From the NCBI RefSeq assembly GCF_026262505.1, contig NC_067205.1, positions 7,812,001 through 7,876,000 on the forward strand: 64,000 nt of DNA. The letters run 5' to 3'. The notes beneath the pieces are model-generated. The model had not been told where the DNA came from and did not search any database. It saw only the letters and a list, made by a program, of their open reading frames with translations. The stretch's first letter is position 1. Each line of letters begins with the position of its first letter. The translations under genes were made by a program, and so were the position numbers. Source of the DNA: Trichomonas vaginalis G3 (lineage: Eukaryota; Parabasalia; Trichomonadida; Trichomonadidae). Shown one piece after another: positions 1 to 10,623 of the stretch.

Positions 1-374
1 AACATGAAATCCACAATCGACACTCTCTTTTTGACTTCTTCAACTTTCTTTTCTTTTTTCTTCAAATAAAAGTAATTGTTTAGCAGCTTTTTTATATATG
101 TAGTTTAAAAAAATACACATTCTGACTTTATTTCATATTTCCAACAAAATTATTAAGCATATATTAGAGAATTACACAACATTACATAAGGGCTCAAGTG
201 CAGAAAGTTAAAGTTTTCATTCCTATCAATTCAATAAAATTGCGTGATGCACAGTAATTATAAATTTAGAATGGTCGCTTCAATCTATACCATGATATGC
301 AAAAAAAGTTATCAATAATTCTTGCAATTATATAATCCTTTTGTTAATGATTTATATCATATAAATTAATTTAA
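1..374. other. AT-rich intergenic stretch, no gene seen
   Basis: Only short A/T-rich sequence lies here, downstream of the ankyrin gene that reads leftward into it. I see no open frame with plausible coding content, no RNA gene and no repeat of note. Confidence 0.6.
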
Positions 375-3257
375 TTAAATTCTACAAGATCCATCTTGAT
401 TTTCTTTGAAAATGCTTAGAACTTCTTGTGATTTAGCTAAATCAATTGGATACTTATCACTGCAATTTATAACATCAATTCTACTTCCATAATGAATTAG
501 AATACTAACAATTGCTGCATTTCCAGATATCGCACCATAATGAATTGGAAGATTCCCACTGGTGTTTTGGATATTGACTTCAGCATGTGATATAAGTAAG
601 TATTTAACTGCTTCAATATTATTGTTTTTACATGCAATATGAAGAGGAGTGTTCCATTCATTATCTCTTTCATTAATATTAGAACCATTCTCAAGTAATA
701 AATGGAAAACTTGATTTCCTTGCTTAATAACTGATAAATGAAGAGGAGTTTCTCCTTTTTCATTTTTCAAATTAACTGTTTCACTGTTGCAAAGAAATAA
801 AGCAATTCTGAAACTGTTACTTTCTGCTGCTAAATGCAAAGGAGTGTTTCCATTTTTGTTTGTAGCTTTTATATTAACACCTCTTTCGATTAAATCTATT
901 GCAACCTTTTGACTTCCTTTTTCAGCTGCCAAATGAAGTGGAGTATTTCCATCTTTATTCATCTTTTCAATATTTGCTCCATGTTCTAAAAGTTTCGTTT
1001 CACAATCAATAAAGTCTTTAATTGCTGCAAAATGAAGAGGAGAATTTCCATTTTCATCTTCTGCTTCGATTTCAGAGCCATTTTCAAGCAATAAATCAAT
1101 CATTTTCAAATTATTCTTTTCAACTGCAAAATGAAGAGGAGTTTTTCCATATCGATCAACAGCATTGATATTTGCTTTATATTGAATTGCAAGAAGAGCT
1201 GTTTTGATTCCATTTGATTCTGATGCATAATGCAATGGTGTTTTCTTGAAATAATCAATCGCATCTAAGTTTGCACCTCGCTCAATGAGAATCTTTGCAG
1301 TCAATGTGTTGTCTTTTTCAAAAGCTGAATGAAGAGGAGTCCTCAAACATGAATCTTGTGGATTCAAATCAGCACCATGATCAATTAGGAATAAAACTGC
1401 TCTTGCATTATTTTGTGAAACAATATGTAATGGAGTTTTCTTTGAATAATTGCTAAGATTGATATCTGCGCCATTTTCCAACAAATATTCTGCACATTCA
1501 AAATAATTCCAGACAACAGCTGTCAAAAAAGCCGAATTTCCATTTCCATCTCTTGAATTGATGTTTATTCCATGTTGGATAAGTAGTTTTACTGCTTCAA
1601 TATGATTCAGTCTAGATGCAAAATGCAAAGCTGTTTCACCTGATTTATCTGTTTTATTAACATCTGCTCCTTTTTCAATTAATAATTCTAAAACATCGAC
1701 ACGGCCTTTCTCAGATGCGTAATGAATTGGAACTTTTTCGCCTTCACCGCTCACAGCATTAACATCTGCACCGTGTTCAACAAGAGTTTTAACCATTTCG
1801 AAAGATCTGAATGAAATTGCAGTGAAAATCAAAGAATTTTCATTTGCTGGAATAATAGAAGCCCCATGAGATAAAAGAATCGAAGCTGGTTCAACTGCAT
1901 CATTATTAACTGCTATTTGTAATGGTGTTGATCCAAATTTATTCCTTATATTCACTTGTGCTCCTTTTTCAAGTAAAGTTATCGCGGTTTCTGTGCAATT
2001 AAATTGAGATGCATTGTGAAGAGGAGTATTTGATCCATACATCCAATTAACAAACGCTCCATTCTCTAATAGAAGAGTTACTGCTTCATATGAATTATAT
2101 TCACTTGCGACATGAAGAGGAGAGTCAAAAACATTATTCATAGAATGAATATTTCCTCCTTTTTCAATCAAATATGACAAAACTAATATTGAGTTGTATT
2201 TTGCTGCTTCGTGAATTGGAGTATTACTATCTGTATCTGTCGAATTTATTTCTGCTCCTTTATCAATTAAGAATTTAACAACATCGAGATTATTCACTCT
2301 AGACGCAATGTGAAGAGAAGTTTTACCTTGTGAGTTATGGAAATTCGGATTTTTCGAATGATCGAAAACAAATTTGAACAAATCAAAGATCCAAAACCCT
2401 GGACAATAAACTAAACATTCATCTAAATCGAAGCTTTCATCGATTGCTACTAAATACAATGGTAAATTGTTGTATTTGGCAATCATTTCTAATTCAATAT
2501 TCAGATTAAAATTACTCCTCAAATAAAGTGCGAAATCAATGTTGTGACTTATAATTGCAGACTCCATGCAGTAAATATCTGGAGTAACGTGTTTGATACA
2601 CTCATTAATGATACTGCTGTTTCCTCTTAATAAACTGTTTTGTAAACATTTTGTTGTCAAATTGACATTGTTTGATCGCAAAAATTTGAAACATTTCTCG
2701 GAGCCATAATAAGAGCAATATTCGAGTAACGTGAACTTGTTATTCTCATTGAAGATGAACTCTTTATCAAGATCGAAATCATTATTAATTGAATGAAGTC
2801 TGAGCCCATCAATGTCGTCATTCATCAAACAGAATAAAAGAGAATTTTTTGGATGAACTGAAAGAATTTCTTCAACTGATAAGTCGCAGAATTTATTTCC
2901 TTTGTTGATCAGCCATTTGATATCATATTCTTTCGAGATTAGCGTCATAAATCGTTTGTCAAAATAGATTCTGTTCAGTTTTGGATGGAACTTTTCGTAT
3001 AAACGCTTGAAAATGAACCAATAAGCTGATGAATATCGGTCATTATAGGAACATGCGGTACTTAGAGTTGACAGAATCTGGATAACTGGAATCTGGTATT
3101 TATCGATGAGAATATTCAAAATTAAATTTAATATCTCTTCGATATCTTGATTGGAAGCCGAATCGAGCCTGTAAATTCGATCGAACACATGTATGTAATC
3201 TTTGTACTGTTCAGAAAATTGTGAATAAATATTTGAATGAATCCGATTGGAACTCAT
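375..3257 (-). CDS. Ankyrin-repeat protein, trichomonad DUF3447-like type (960 aa)
   Basis: The first ~300 residues are a Tyr/Phe/Leu-rich helical region like the N-terminal part of trichomonad DUF3447 ankyrin proteins. From about residue 308 to the C-terminus there are about 19 consecutive 33-residue ankyrin repeats plus a partial last one; the TPLH signature and a GA(D/N)(I/V)N loop recur in nearly every unit. No signal peptide or membrane segment is visible, so a cytosolic protein-binding scaffold is likely. Repeats near residues 460-490 and 560-590 are the most diverged. The ATG is supported by an initiator-like TCACTTTT whose +1 A lies about 10 bases upstream. This is a very large family in trichomonads; the individual partner cannot be read from sequence. 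Confidence 0.93.
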   Translation of the reverse strand: MSSNRIHSNIYSQFSEQYKDYIHVFDRIYRLDSASNQDIEEILNLILNILIDKYQIPVIQILSTLSTACSYNDRYSSAYWFIFKRLYEKFHPKLNRIYFDKRFMTLISKEYDIKWLINKGNKFCDLSVEEILSVHPKNSLLFCLMNDDIDGLRLHSINNDFDLDKEFIFNENNKFTLLEYCSYYGSEKCFKFLRSNNVNLTTKCLQNSLLRGNSSIINECIKHVTPDIYCMESAIISHNIDFALYLRSNFNLNIELEMIAKYNNLPLYLVAIDESFDLDECLVYCPGFWIFDLFKFVFDHSKNPNFHNSQGKTSLHIASRVNNLDVVKFLIDKGAEINSTDTDSNTPIHEAAKYNSILVLSYLIEKGGNIHSMNNVFDSPLHVASEYNSYEAVTLLLENGAFVNWMYGSNTPLHNASQFNCTETAITLLEKGAQVNIRNKFGSTPLQIAVNNDAVEPASILLSHGASIIPANENSLIFTAISFRSFEMVKTLVEHGADVNAVSGEGEKVPIHYASEKGRVDVLELLIEKGADVNKTDKSGETALHFASRLNHIEAVKLLIQHGININSRDGNGNSAFLTAVVWNYFECAEYLLENGADINLSNYSKKTPLHIVSQNNARAVLFLIDHGADLNPQDSCLRTPLHSAFEKDNTLTAKILIERGANLDAIDYFKKTPLHYASESNGIKTALLAIQYKANINAVDRYGKTPLHFAVEKNNLKMIDLLLENGSEIEAEDENGNSPLHFAAIKDFIDCETKLLEHGANIEKMNKDGNTPLHLAAEKGSQKVAIDLIERGVNIKATNKNGNTPLHLAAESNSFRIALFLCNSETVNLKNEKGETPLHLSVIKQGNQVFHLLLENGSNINERDNEWNTPLHIACKNNNIEAVKYLLISHAEVNIQNTSGNLPIHYGAISGNAAIVSILIHYGSRIDVINCSDKYPIDLAKSQEVLSIFKENQDGSCRI

Positions 3258-3263
3258 TCAGAA

Positions 3264-3269
3264 AAGTGA
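3264..3269 (-). promoter_or_regulatory. Initiator (Inr) of the ankyrin gene
   Basis: On the minus strand this reads TCACTT, fitting the trichomonad initiator TCA+1Y(T/A). It sits about 10 bases before the ATG at 3257, a spacing usual for the very short leaders of these organisms. Confidence 0.55.
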
Positions 3270-4023
3270 ACTGATATAATCTAACTATTTAATGAGAAAT
3301 AGATATTTCAAGAGTAAGTTATTCATATTCAATAGGGAGACATGCTCATGATTCAAGAAAATAATAATTCGTTAAAAAATACAAATCATCTAACTTTGTT
3401 TTATTGAAATAGATAAACATCTCTGCTAAGAAAGATGTAATGCTTGACGAATCTTTAATTTAACAAAACAAATTAAAAATGAATGAAATAATGCCAGGAA
3501 TACATGAATTATTGCCAAAGTCTAACTCTTAATGAAAAATGCATTCGTATTATTTAACGGATCACTGGTCAAATATTGAATCAATCGAAATTTCTTAATT
3601 TCGAAGCAAATACTGCTATTATTTAGCTTAGCTAAGGTTTTTGATTGTTGATATGTAAGATTGGAGCATAACTTAAATATCAATCGAATGGAATAAATTG
3701 AAATATAAAAATTAATGATTACTATTTTAGATCTGGAGCCAGATATATTGTCTGCAACAGATAATAATGATCAAATACAACGAACCAGATCCGAATTTAT
3801 AATTTTGAGATCGAAAATATATTTTTGAATCCGAAACGATTATTTTCCGAAATTTTGAAAGTATTTCCCACGCAGAAGTTGACATAATTTGACCTTGAAT
3901 ATTTTTCCGTATCTGTAGTCTAATTTGTTCAAGTGGTTAATCTTTCAAAATTCACAGTCATTGTCAATTTTTGATCAAAAACTAGTCAAAATTCAAATTA
4001 TTTCATAACGGAAATATTGTTTT
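3270..4023. other. Divergent intergenic region between ankyrin and phosphatase genes
   Basis: A/T-rich spacer between two genes read in opposite directions, so it should hold both upstream regions. An initiator-like TCATAAC lies about 20 bases before the phosphatase ATG at 4024. I see no gene or strong repeat here. Confidence 0.5.
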
Positions 4024-5202
4024 ATGTCCGTGAAAGATGGTAATATTAAAAATTTTTGCAAAACCAATATAAAAATTTTTATTAACGTTTTGATGTTGCG
4101 CGATCAATGCCTTTATTATTTTCGGGAATTCCTCGTGGCAATATCAGGCGATGTTTCTGCATATGCTTCTCGAAAGAAGCAATTGATTCTACCTCAAATT
4201 CCTCTTCAATTTGTCAAAAATATCATTCGGGAAGTTACAATAATATTTAAAAACGAACCTAATTTACTCAGTATTAAAGCTCCAGTAGTAGTATGCGGCG
4301 ATTTACATGGCCATATTCTTGACTTATTTCGTATCTTAAAACAATGTGGTTCGCCAGAAGCAAAAAAATTCATTTTCCTTGGTGATATAGTCGATAGAGG
4401 TGAATTTTCAGTAGAATGCATTATACTTATCTATATAATGAAAATAGTTTGGCCAGATAACGTTTCAATTATACGAGGAAATCACGAATTTGGCTATTTA
4501 TGTAGTCAATGTGGCTTCCTTGAGCAATTACTTTCATCTTATGGGGAGCCTATGCTATTTCAATACTTTATTTCTTCATTTAATTATAACACATCGTTAT
4601 GTATCCATGGTGGACTAAGTCCATCATTACAGCTACTTTCTCAGATAAAAAACCTTCAGAGGCCAGTTGAAGACTGGGAAGATGATGTTTTGAACGGTCT
4701 CGTATGGTCTGACCCAGATGTTTCCGGCTACTGTGATGAATTTAGCCCTTCCTCACGAGGAACAGGTTATTTATACGGCCAGGCCTGCGTTGAAAGATTT
4801 TTACGAAAAAACGGACTCAAATATTTGATAAGAGGCCACGAATGCGTCCAAGACGGTCTCCGAGTCACTTTTAATTCAGTCATCACTGTTTTCAGTGCAT
4901 CGAACTATTGCGGTGTCTCAAACAACGACGGCGCGTATATTTTGATGAAGAGCGATGACACGTATGACATTAAGCCTCTTCCTGCCTTGGATTACCTCTT
5001 GAGAAGCTACGTAATCTTCAGCAAAGGAAAAACAGAAAACGAGAGACCATTGGTCAAAATAAGTGAGCCAAAGTCAGCCAGGATTATTCAGCCGAAACCT
5101 CTTCATTCTCCAATGAATAACCAATCCATCAAATCACCTCGTGTTTCTTTCACGAAGAATAAGTTGCCGGCATTGCCGGCACATAATAGAGCAAGAAATT
5201 AA
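4024..5202 (+). CDS. PPP-family serine/threonine protein phosphatase (PP1-like, 392 aa)
   Basis: All metal-binding and catalytic blocks of the PPP superfamily are present in order: GDLHGH (92-97), GDIVDRG (120-126), RGNHE (151-155), HGGLS (195-199), LVWSDP (~226-231), RGHE (270-273) and SASNYCG (~291-297). It should therefore hydrolyse phospho-Ser/Thr with two metal ions. The N-terminal ~60 residues and the Pro/Ser/Lys-rich tail after ~320 are not conserved and may carry targeting. The block spacing is closest to PP1, but the sequence is divergent enough that PP1 versus another trichomonad PPP cannot be fixed. The ATG at 4024 follows an initiator-like site; a later ATG at 4093 would still leave the catalytic domain whole. 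Confidence 0.93.
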   Translation: MSVKDGNIKNFCKTNIKIFINVLMLRDQCLYYFREFLVAISGDVSAYASRKKQLILPQIPLQFVKNIIREVTIIFKNEPNLLSIKAPVVVCGDLHGHILDLFRILKQCGSPEAKKFIFLGDIVDRGEFSVECIILIYIMKIVWPDNVSIIRGNHEFGYLCSQCGFLEQLLSSYGEPMLFQYFISSFNYNTSLCIHGGLSPSLQLLSQIKNLQRPVEDWEDDVLNGLVWSDPDVSGYCDEFSPSSRGTGYLYGQACVERFLRKNGLKYLIRGHECVQDGLRVTFNSVITVFSASNYCGVSNNDGAYILMKSDDTYDIKPLPALDYLLRSYVIFSKGKTENERPLVKISEPKSARIIQPKPLHSPMNNQSIKSPRVSFTKNKLPALPAHNRARN

Positions 5203-5684
5203 ATAAAAAATTTGTTTGTATGTATGTTTTAAGTTAAATTAATCAAAATGTTTTTTATTTAATTACTTTGGACATATTAAGAGGTGAATGTAAATATCAA
5301 AAAATGGTTTTATATACTCAAATGTAAAATGGCATCGTTTATAGAAAAATTTCACTAATTTACTAATTTTCCTCACAAATTAACGCATGCAAATAGCACA
5401 ATGAATCATATTTTGTGTCCATTTGTATAATTCTGGCAAGAAAACTTTATTTCCTTAATTCAGAATAAGATAAACACATTTATTAATTTTATTGCCTTCT
5501 GGTTTGAAGTGAGATACAATTCTATTATCAATCATTTTTATATATTAGGTTCATTTCTTCCTTTGTCGATAAATAACTATATTGATATTCAAATTACTAA
5601 CGAAATTCTACAAAATCTGTCTCTATTGGTTAATTAATGATTTTCAAACAAAATATTAGAGTATTTTTCTATGATATATTTGTA
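5203..5684. other. Convergent intergenic region, nothing recognised
   Basis: Low-complexity A/T-rich spacer between two genes that read toward each other; it should contain both 3' ends. TAAA-type poly(A) signals occur at or just after the stop codons, as usual in trichomonads. No gene or repeat is seen. Confidence 0.5.
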
Positions 5685-6959
5685 TCAATTGGGATCATTA
5701 CTACTTGTATCTGAATTTAAGGTTTTGACATATTGTATGTAATCAGATTTACTTTTTGATGGATTTTCTAATTGCCATCTTAATAAAGAATCGCCTAATT
5801 TATTAATTGAAGAAGGATTAACTGATTTTCCATGAATTCCAATAAGCTCTCTATTTGAAAAGAATGGTTTTGTGCTCCATGCATCTTCCATACCCTCATT
5901 GATGACGAATTCTGAAAATTGAGAAAATAATTTTTGCCCAGATTCAGTTTGAAGAATTTCAGATGCAAGTTTCCAGTTTTGTCCCAATTCTATTAAAATT
6001 TTCCCCGCAGAATATCTGGTGAGTTCGATCTGGCCTTGATCATCAAAGATTTGAGAAGCATAGAAAAATCTTCTTCCTTCAACTGCAAAAACATTAGGAA
6101 TTTGATACTTCTTACAAACACCACTTAACTTGTACTTAGAATCTTTTAGTGGAAGATAGATTGCACCAAAATACAGAGCATTATTTGGTGTTTTAATCTT
6201 AATTACGCGATGAAATGCTTCAATTGCGTTTAATTTGTATATCCCATCTATGTCAAAGATCATTCCAAATAAATTTGAAAGTGAATTTAATAAAATCGGA
6301 AAAACTTTCTGAAAATAAGCTCCATTTAGCATTTTCATTAACTCTAATCCGATTCTTGCTGAGGGAACTTTTTTCTTAAAGTTATTTTCATCAATTTCCA
6401 ATAATGCATCAATAATCTCTTGAGAAACACTAAAACCTAGAATTGAGACAAATCTAAGCAATCTGAGTATTCTCCTTGGCTCATTATAAAATGCTTTCTT
6501 CGGTTCAACTGCTATTTGTATAATTTTATTTTTGATTGAATAAATTCCATTTGCAGGATCTTCGATTTTCATTTCATTGACATTAAAATAGATAGAATTA
6601 AGTGTAAAATCTCTTGTTTTTGAATCGTCTTCAATATTTTCAATATATGTTATATCAATCCACAGATCTTTTTTAAGATTCACTCTAATAATACTAATAA
6701 CAGTATCTTCTTGTAGATTGCCTTCAAGTTTTGTTATACCCTTTGTTTCGCATACGGTTTCTATCGCACGAGCAAAGCCTTCAATATCAGAATTCCCTGA
6801 AATGCAAACATCAAAATCATTGTTTTCGAGACCAAGCAAATGATCTCAAACCCATCCACCAGCAAGGCGGATGACTGGTAATGGATGTAATCTACCGGAA
6901 GCAGTTTTAAGAATCGAAATTATTTCTTTATCTAAATCTGTAAAGAAGGTGATTTCCAT
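5685..6959 (-). pseudogene. tRNA CCA-adding enzyme gene with one in-frame TGA
   Basis: The product matches class II tRNA nucleotidyltransferases, which add CCA to tRNA 3' ends. The N-terminal part ends in VIRLAGGWV, the start of the GGxVRD nucleotide-binding motif. The next codon is TGA (6846-6848), where the family has Arg; the frame then continues as DHLLGLENNDFDVC, which holds the catalytic DxD pair. Downstream are TRDFTLNSI and EPRRILRLLRF, both family hallmarks. Everything except that one codon is intact over ~420 codons. CGA to TGA is a single transition. The gene is essential in eukaryotes, so either another copy exists, the stop is read through, or this base is an error. The start at ATG 6959 (MEITFF) is chosen because homologues begin close to the GGxVRD motif. 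Confidence 0.85.
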
Positions 6960-7549
6960 TGTCTTTAAATTTTTGACACTTTTTATGGCAAAATTCTCTT
7001 TCAAATCTAAATAAAAAAATGTTCTCTTTTCATTCCAAAGATGTACAAGTAACAAACAATTGTAACCAAGTAATTAAAAATCGTCGCTCATATTCAAGAA
7101 AATTCGAAGCTTTTAATTTCATTTCATTTTTCATTTTCTTGTTTTTATGCAACGATAAACTTGTTTTGAGAATTGAAAAAGAAGGACGATTAGCATACGA
7201 TCATCATTCTCTGATTGGTATGTTCTTCCATAAATCTCTTTCTTTCTCTATATAATTTTTTTTTCTTGAAAAAACTCCTCTTCACTATGCACGAAAAACT
7301 AATAACCCTTAATAGATTAAATTATTGAAATGTTCTAGTTAAAATCATCATACATACAAAATTTGATACTCTATACAACTTTGGAAGAAGAATGATTACG
7401 CATCTTATTTTCTATGAAAATTTGAAATGAAAGAAAATAATGTATTACTATCATCCAACTAAAGGATATAAATATCGCAAGATTTAGCTCTTCCTGAATT
7501 TTTCGAAAAATACGTTTTTTTATCGAAGGGGCGAAAAATTTTATATCCG
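6960..7549. other. Divergent intergenic region, nothing recognised
   Basis: A/T-rich spacer between the CCA-adding enzyme locus and the acidic coiled-coil gene. A 78-codon frame on the plus strand has no recognisable content and is probably chance. Confidence 0.45.
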
Positions 7550-9547
7550 ATGACTACTGAGGCGACAGAAGCACCAAAGCAGGAAATAACCGAGCCTGGT
7601 GATGCAGTCGTCGAGCAGGAAAAGAAAGAGATAGTCGAGGATGTCATAAAAATCGAAGATCAAATTAACGAAAATGTGATCAAACCAGAAGGATCGCCAA
7701 AGAAAGTCAGACGCCAAAATCCGGAAACGGAAGAATATAACTACTATTATTCAGATGATGAAAATGCTAAACAACAACCAGAAACAAAAGAAGAAAAGCC
7801 AAATACAGAAGTTTCGCTTAAAAACAGTCTTTTTGGGGCTTTAAATAGCGATAAACCTGCAGAAAAGCAAGAAACTCAAAATCAAGATGCAGGAGAAACT
7901 CTTGCAGAAAAATTATTAGATAATAACAACCCGCCACCAGCAGAAAACCAACAACAACCTGCCGAACAACCACCTACTGAAAAGCCTGAAGAAAATAAAG
8001 AGCAACCCGAAGAAAAGCAAGAAAATAACGAAAAATTAGAAGCACCGATTCAAGAAGTTTTACAAGAAAAATTACGCAATATGGATCCCAATAAAAAGGA
8101 TGACGACGCTAAAGAAAACCAAAATCAAGAAAATCAAAACGAAAATCCACAAAACCCAGAAAACGCTGCCGAACAACCAAAAGAACCCGAAAATACTACA
8201 GAATCTGCTGAAAAACCGGCTGAAGAACCTCAAAACGAGGTAAAGCCTGAAGAACAACAAAATAACGAACAACAACCAGCTGAACCTGCAGAACAACCAC
8301 AGCAGACTGAAGATCAGTCATTACATGGAATAATACAAGAAAAATTACTTGGTAAACAAAAAGATGAACCAAATCCCGAAAATACACCAGAAAGCCAGCA
8401 ACAAAACAAAGAGAACAAAGAGGATAACAACGAACAAAATGCCGAACAAACTCAGGAACCTGTAGAAGACCAAAATCCAGAAAATCAAGTTCAAATTGTG
8501 GAACCGAACGAAAATGAGAACCAGCAAGAAGGTCAGAATCCACAGGAAAATCCAGCTGATCAACAGAGTCCCGAAGATAAAGAGCTTGAAGAAGCAATGG
8601 ATGATATGATCAACAAATTCCAAGCCCCGCCTCCACATTTGCGCGCCAGGATTCGCCAGATCATTAGTCATAGAAGAGTCGATGCAATTGTCGCTGGACA
8701 ATACGAACAAGCCGAACTTCAAGACCGTTATGAAAGAGCTTTGGCAATTTCCCTTCAAGCTGAACAGGATCGAGCAAATGAAGACAATAGGATTGATCTT
8801 TTATATGCCAGATACGTCAAGCTTCAAGAACAACTCCAAGATATTAATCAGAAATACGATGACGAAATTAAAGCTTGCAATGATAACAGCCAGCATTTAC
8901 TTGATCAGCTAAAAGAAAAACATGCTCAAGAACTTGATGAATTCACGAAGAAATGGAATGATGAAAAATTCTTGCTTCAGTTCAACAAGCCATCCTCCAA
9001 ATTGCTTCAGCTAAGAGAAATGGAGAAAGCGCGTGCACTTTCCAGACTCTACCAGAAAGCCAAAGAAATTAAAATTATTGCCGATAGACTCCAGAACGAA
9101 GAAACGCAAGCTGCTCAACGACGAATTAATGCACAAATGGAATTTGAGAAGAAAAAGCTTCTCGCTAGGCAAGAGAAAGAAATTAAATCAAATGAGGAAC
9201 ACCGAGCCATTGTTATACAGAACAAGAACTTGCAAAGGGAAACAGAGACGAGGCCGGTTCAAGTTGCGATAGCCCAAATTAGAGCGAAGAAAGGAACAAT
9301 TGTTGTTGCTGGAAAGCCTTCTTCTCAAGCTGTTACGAGAGATTTTGCCGATGCAGATAAATCTCCTCTTTCTCCAAGGACACATGAAAAATTAAACAAT
9401 TATAGAGCAGTTAAGCCAAAACCAAGATTATCTGTTCATGGTGCGGTAGAATCAAAGCCTAATTCTCCAAAGAATCGGCCTAAATCATCTACTATTAAGC
9501 GGCCTTTTACTTCAGCCTCTCATAGAGGTAAGTTTACCAGAAAATAA
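7550..9547 (+). CDS. Acidic Glu/Gln/Asn/Pro-rich protein with coiled-coil C-terminal half (665 aa)
   Basis: Residues ~1-350 are low complexity, dominated by E, Q, N, P and K, with a loosely repeated xEKL motif (AEKLLD, LQEKLRN, IQEKLLG) at roughly 100-residue spacing. Residues ~355-590 are strongly helical, rich in Arg/Gln/Glu/Lys, and should form a long coiled coil. The last ~60 residues are basic and Ser/Pro-rich. No signal peptide or membrane segment is visible. This architecture suits a structural or cytoskeletal protein of the mastigont system, but that is inference; I recognise no named family. G+C is above the intergenic background and codon use is regular, so it is a real gene. Confidence 0.85.
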   Translation: MTTEATEAPKQEITEPGDAVVEQEKKEIVEDVIKIEDQINENVIKPEGSPKKVRRQNPETEEYNYYYSDDENAKQQPETKEEKPNTEVSLKNSLFGALNSDKPAEKQETQNQDAGETLAEKLLDNNNPPPAENQQQPAEQPPTEKPEENKEQPEEKQENNEKLEAPIQEVLQEKLRNMDPNKKDDDAKENQNQENQNENPQNPENAAEQPKEPENTTESAEKPAEEPQNEVKPEEQQNNEQQPAEPAEQPQQTEDQSLHGIIQEKLLGKQKDEPNPENTPESQQQNKENKEDNNEQNAEQTQEPVEDQNPENQVQIVEPNENENQQEGQNPQENPADQQSPEDKELEEAMDDMINKFQAPPPHLRARIRQIISHRRVDAIVAGQYEQAELQDRYERALAISLQAEQDRANEDNRIDLLYARYVKLQEQLQDINQKYDDEIKACNDNSQHLLDQLKEKHAQELDEFTKKWNDEKFLLQFNKPSSKLLQLREMEKARALSRLYQKAKEIKIIADRLQNEETQAAQRRINAQMEFEKKKLLARQEKEIKSNEEHRAIVIQNKNLQRETETRPVQVAIAQIRAKKGTIVVAGKPSSQAVTRDFADADKSPLSPRTHEKLNNYRAVKPKPRLSVHGAVESKPNSPKNRPKSSTIKRPFTSASHRGKFTRK

Positions 9548-10623
9548 ATTGTTAATAATTTCTCAGATGAAAAAGAAATAAAAATTATGTTCATATTAAT
9601 TATTAAAACTTTTTTAAATATCTAAATCTCTATGGGGATTCTTTATAACTTCAAAATGTCCTTAAAATTAAATTCTTTTATGTTGGTAGCTATGATTTAT
9701 TTATGGATTAAAGACTTTAATAAAAATCTATGAATTTAATGGTTTTAAAAACATTTTTTTATTTCTAAAAAATCCAGAATTTGAAAAATGAAATCAAAAA
9801 CAAGGAAAAATTCGATGAATTACTGTTAAAATCATTATAATAAATTAATCAAAAAACACGTGTAACGCATCTAATTTCATTAATAAATTAAGATCCAATG
9901 TTGAATTAATTATTTTTTAAAATTTTAAAATTTGAAATCTTTTCTTTGGTATTTGGCTTAAAATCATAATGAGCACTGTTTACATTTAAAATTTAGTACA
10001 TAAAATAATGTCAAAACAGCTTTGCTAGCATTTTTTTATCCATTCTTTAACAAACAATAGGGACAAAAATCTATGAAATTCGTATTTTCGGATAAAAACA
10101 TATTCGGAAGGACATAGAGTGAATGAATTCGGACAGAATAACGGCGGTTCGCAACCTTCAAATGCGAAAATCAATTTGATCAATTTATGATGTAGAATAG
10201 TAATTTCTCTTTACATTTAAATGTACATAATGAGAAATGTTTAATTTTTTTAAAACTAACATATTTATTATTAAATTTTGGAAATTTAAGACAGGAAAGC
10301 TAGAAATTATTCAACATTATAATACTTAGATGAAATATAATATATATTTTGAGAGTAAAGCAAATATGAGCATACATAAATCAACTTTATTTTTAGAATT
10401 CAGTAATTAAGAGTTAATTATATTTGAAAGATGTTTATTGAATGCACGAAGAACAAATGTAGTAGAGACAAACAATTTTATTGATTATATTATAATTGTG
10501 TTTTATTTAGAGTTTCATGATAATAATTTGCGTATATTAATAATAAAATACACTACAAATTTATAATCTCTATACAAAAAACAACAAACATAATATAATT
10601 CATGTTTTGAATACAATATGACG
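9548..10623. other. Convergent intergenic region of about 1.1 kb
   Basis: Extremely A/T-rich sequence between two genes that read toward each other. I looked for tRNA-like cloverleaves, long inverted repeats and ORFs with coding character and see none. Confidence 0.5.

Noticed and set aside
8072-8758. Leu/Phe-rich minus-strand frames opposite the acidic coiled-coil gene
   Set aside because: They are mirror images of Gln/Glu/Asn-rich codons on the real coding strand.
9548-10623. Possible RNA gene in the long spacer
   Set aside because: No tRNA-like cloverleaf, conserved RNA core or strong structure could be made out in this A/T-rich sequence.
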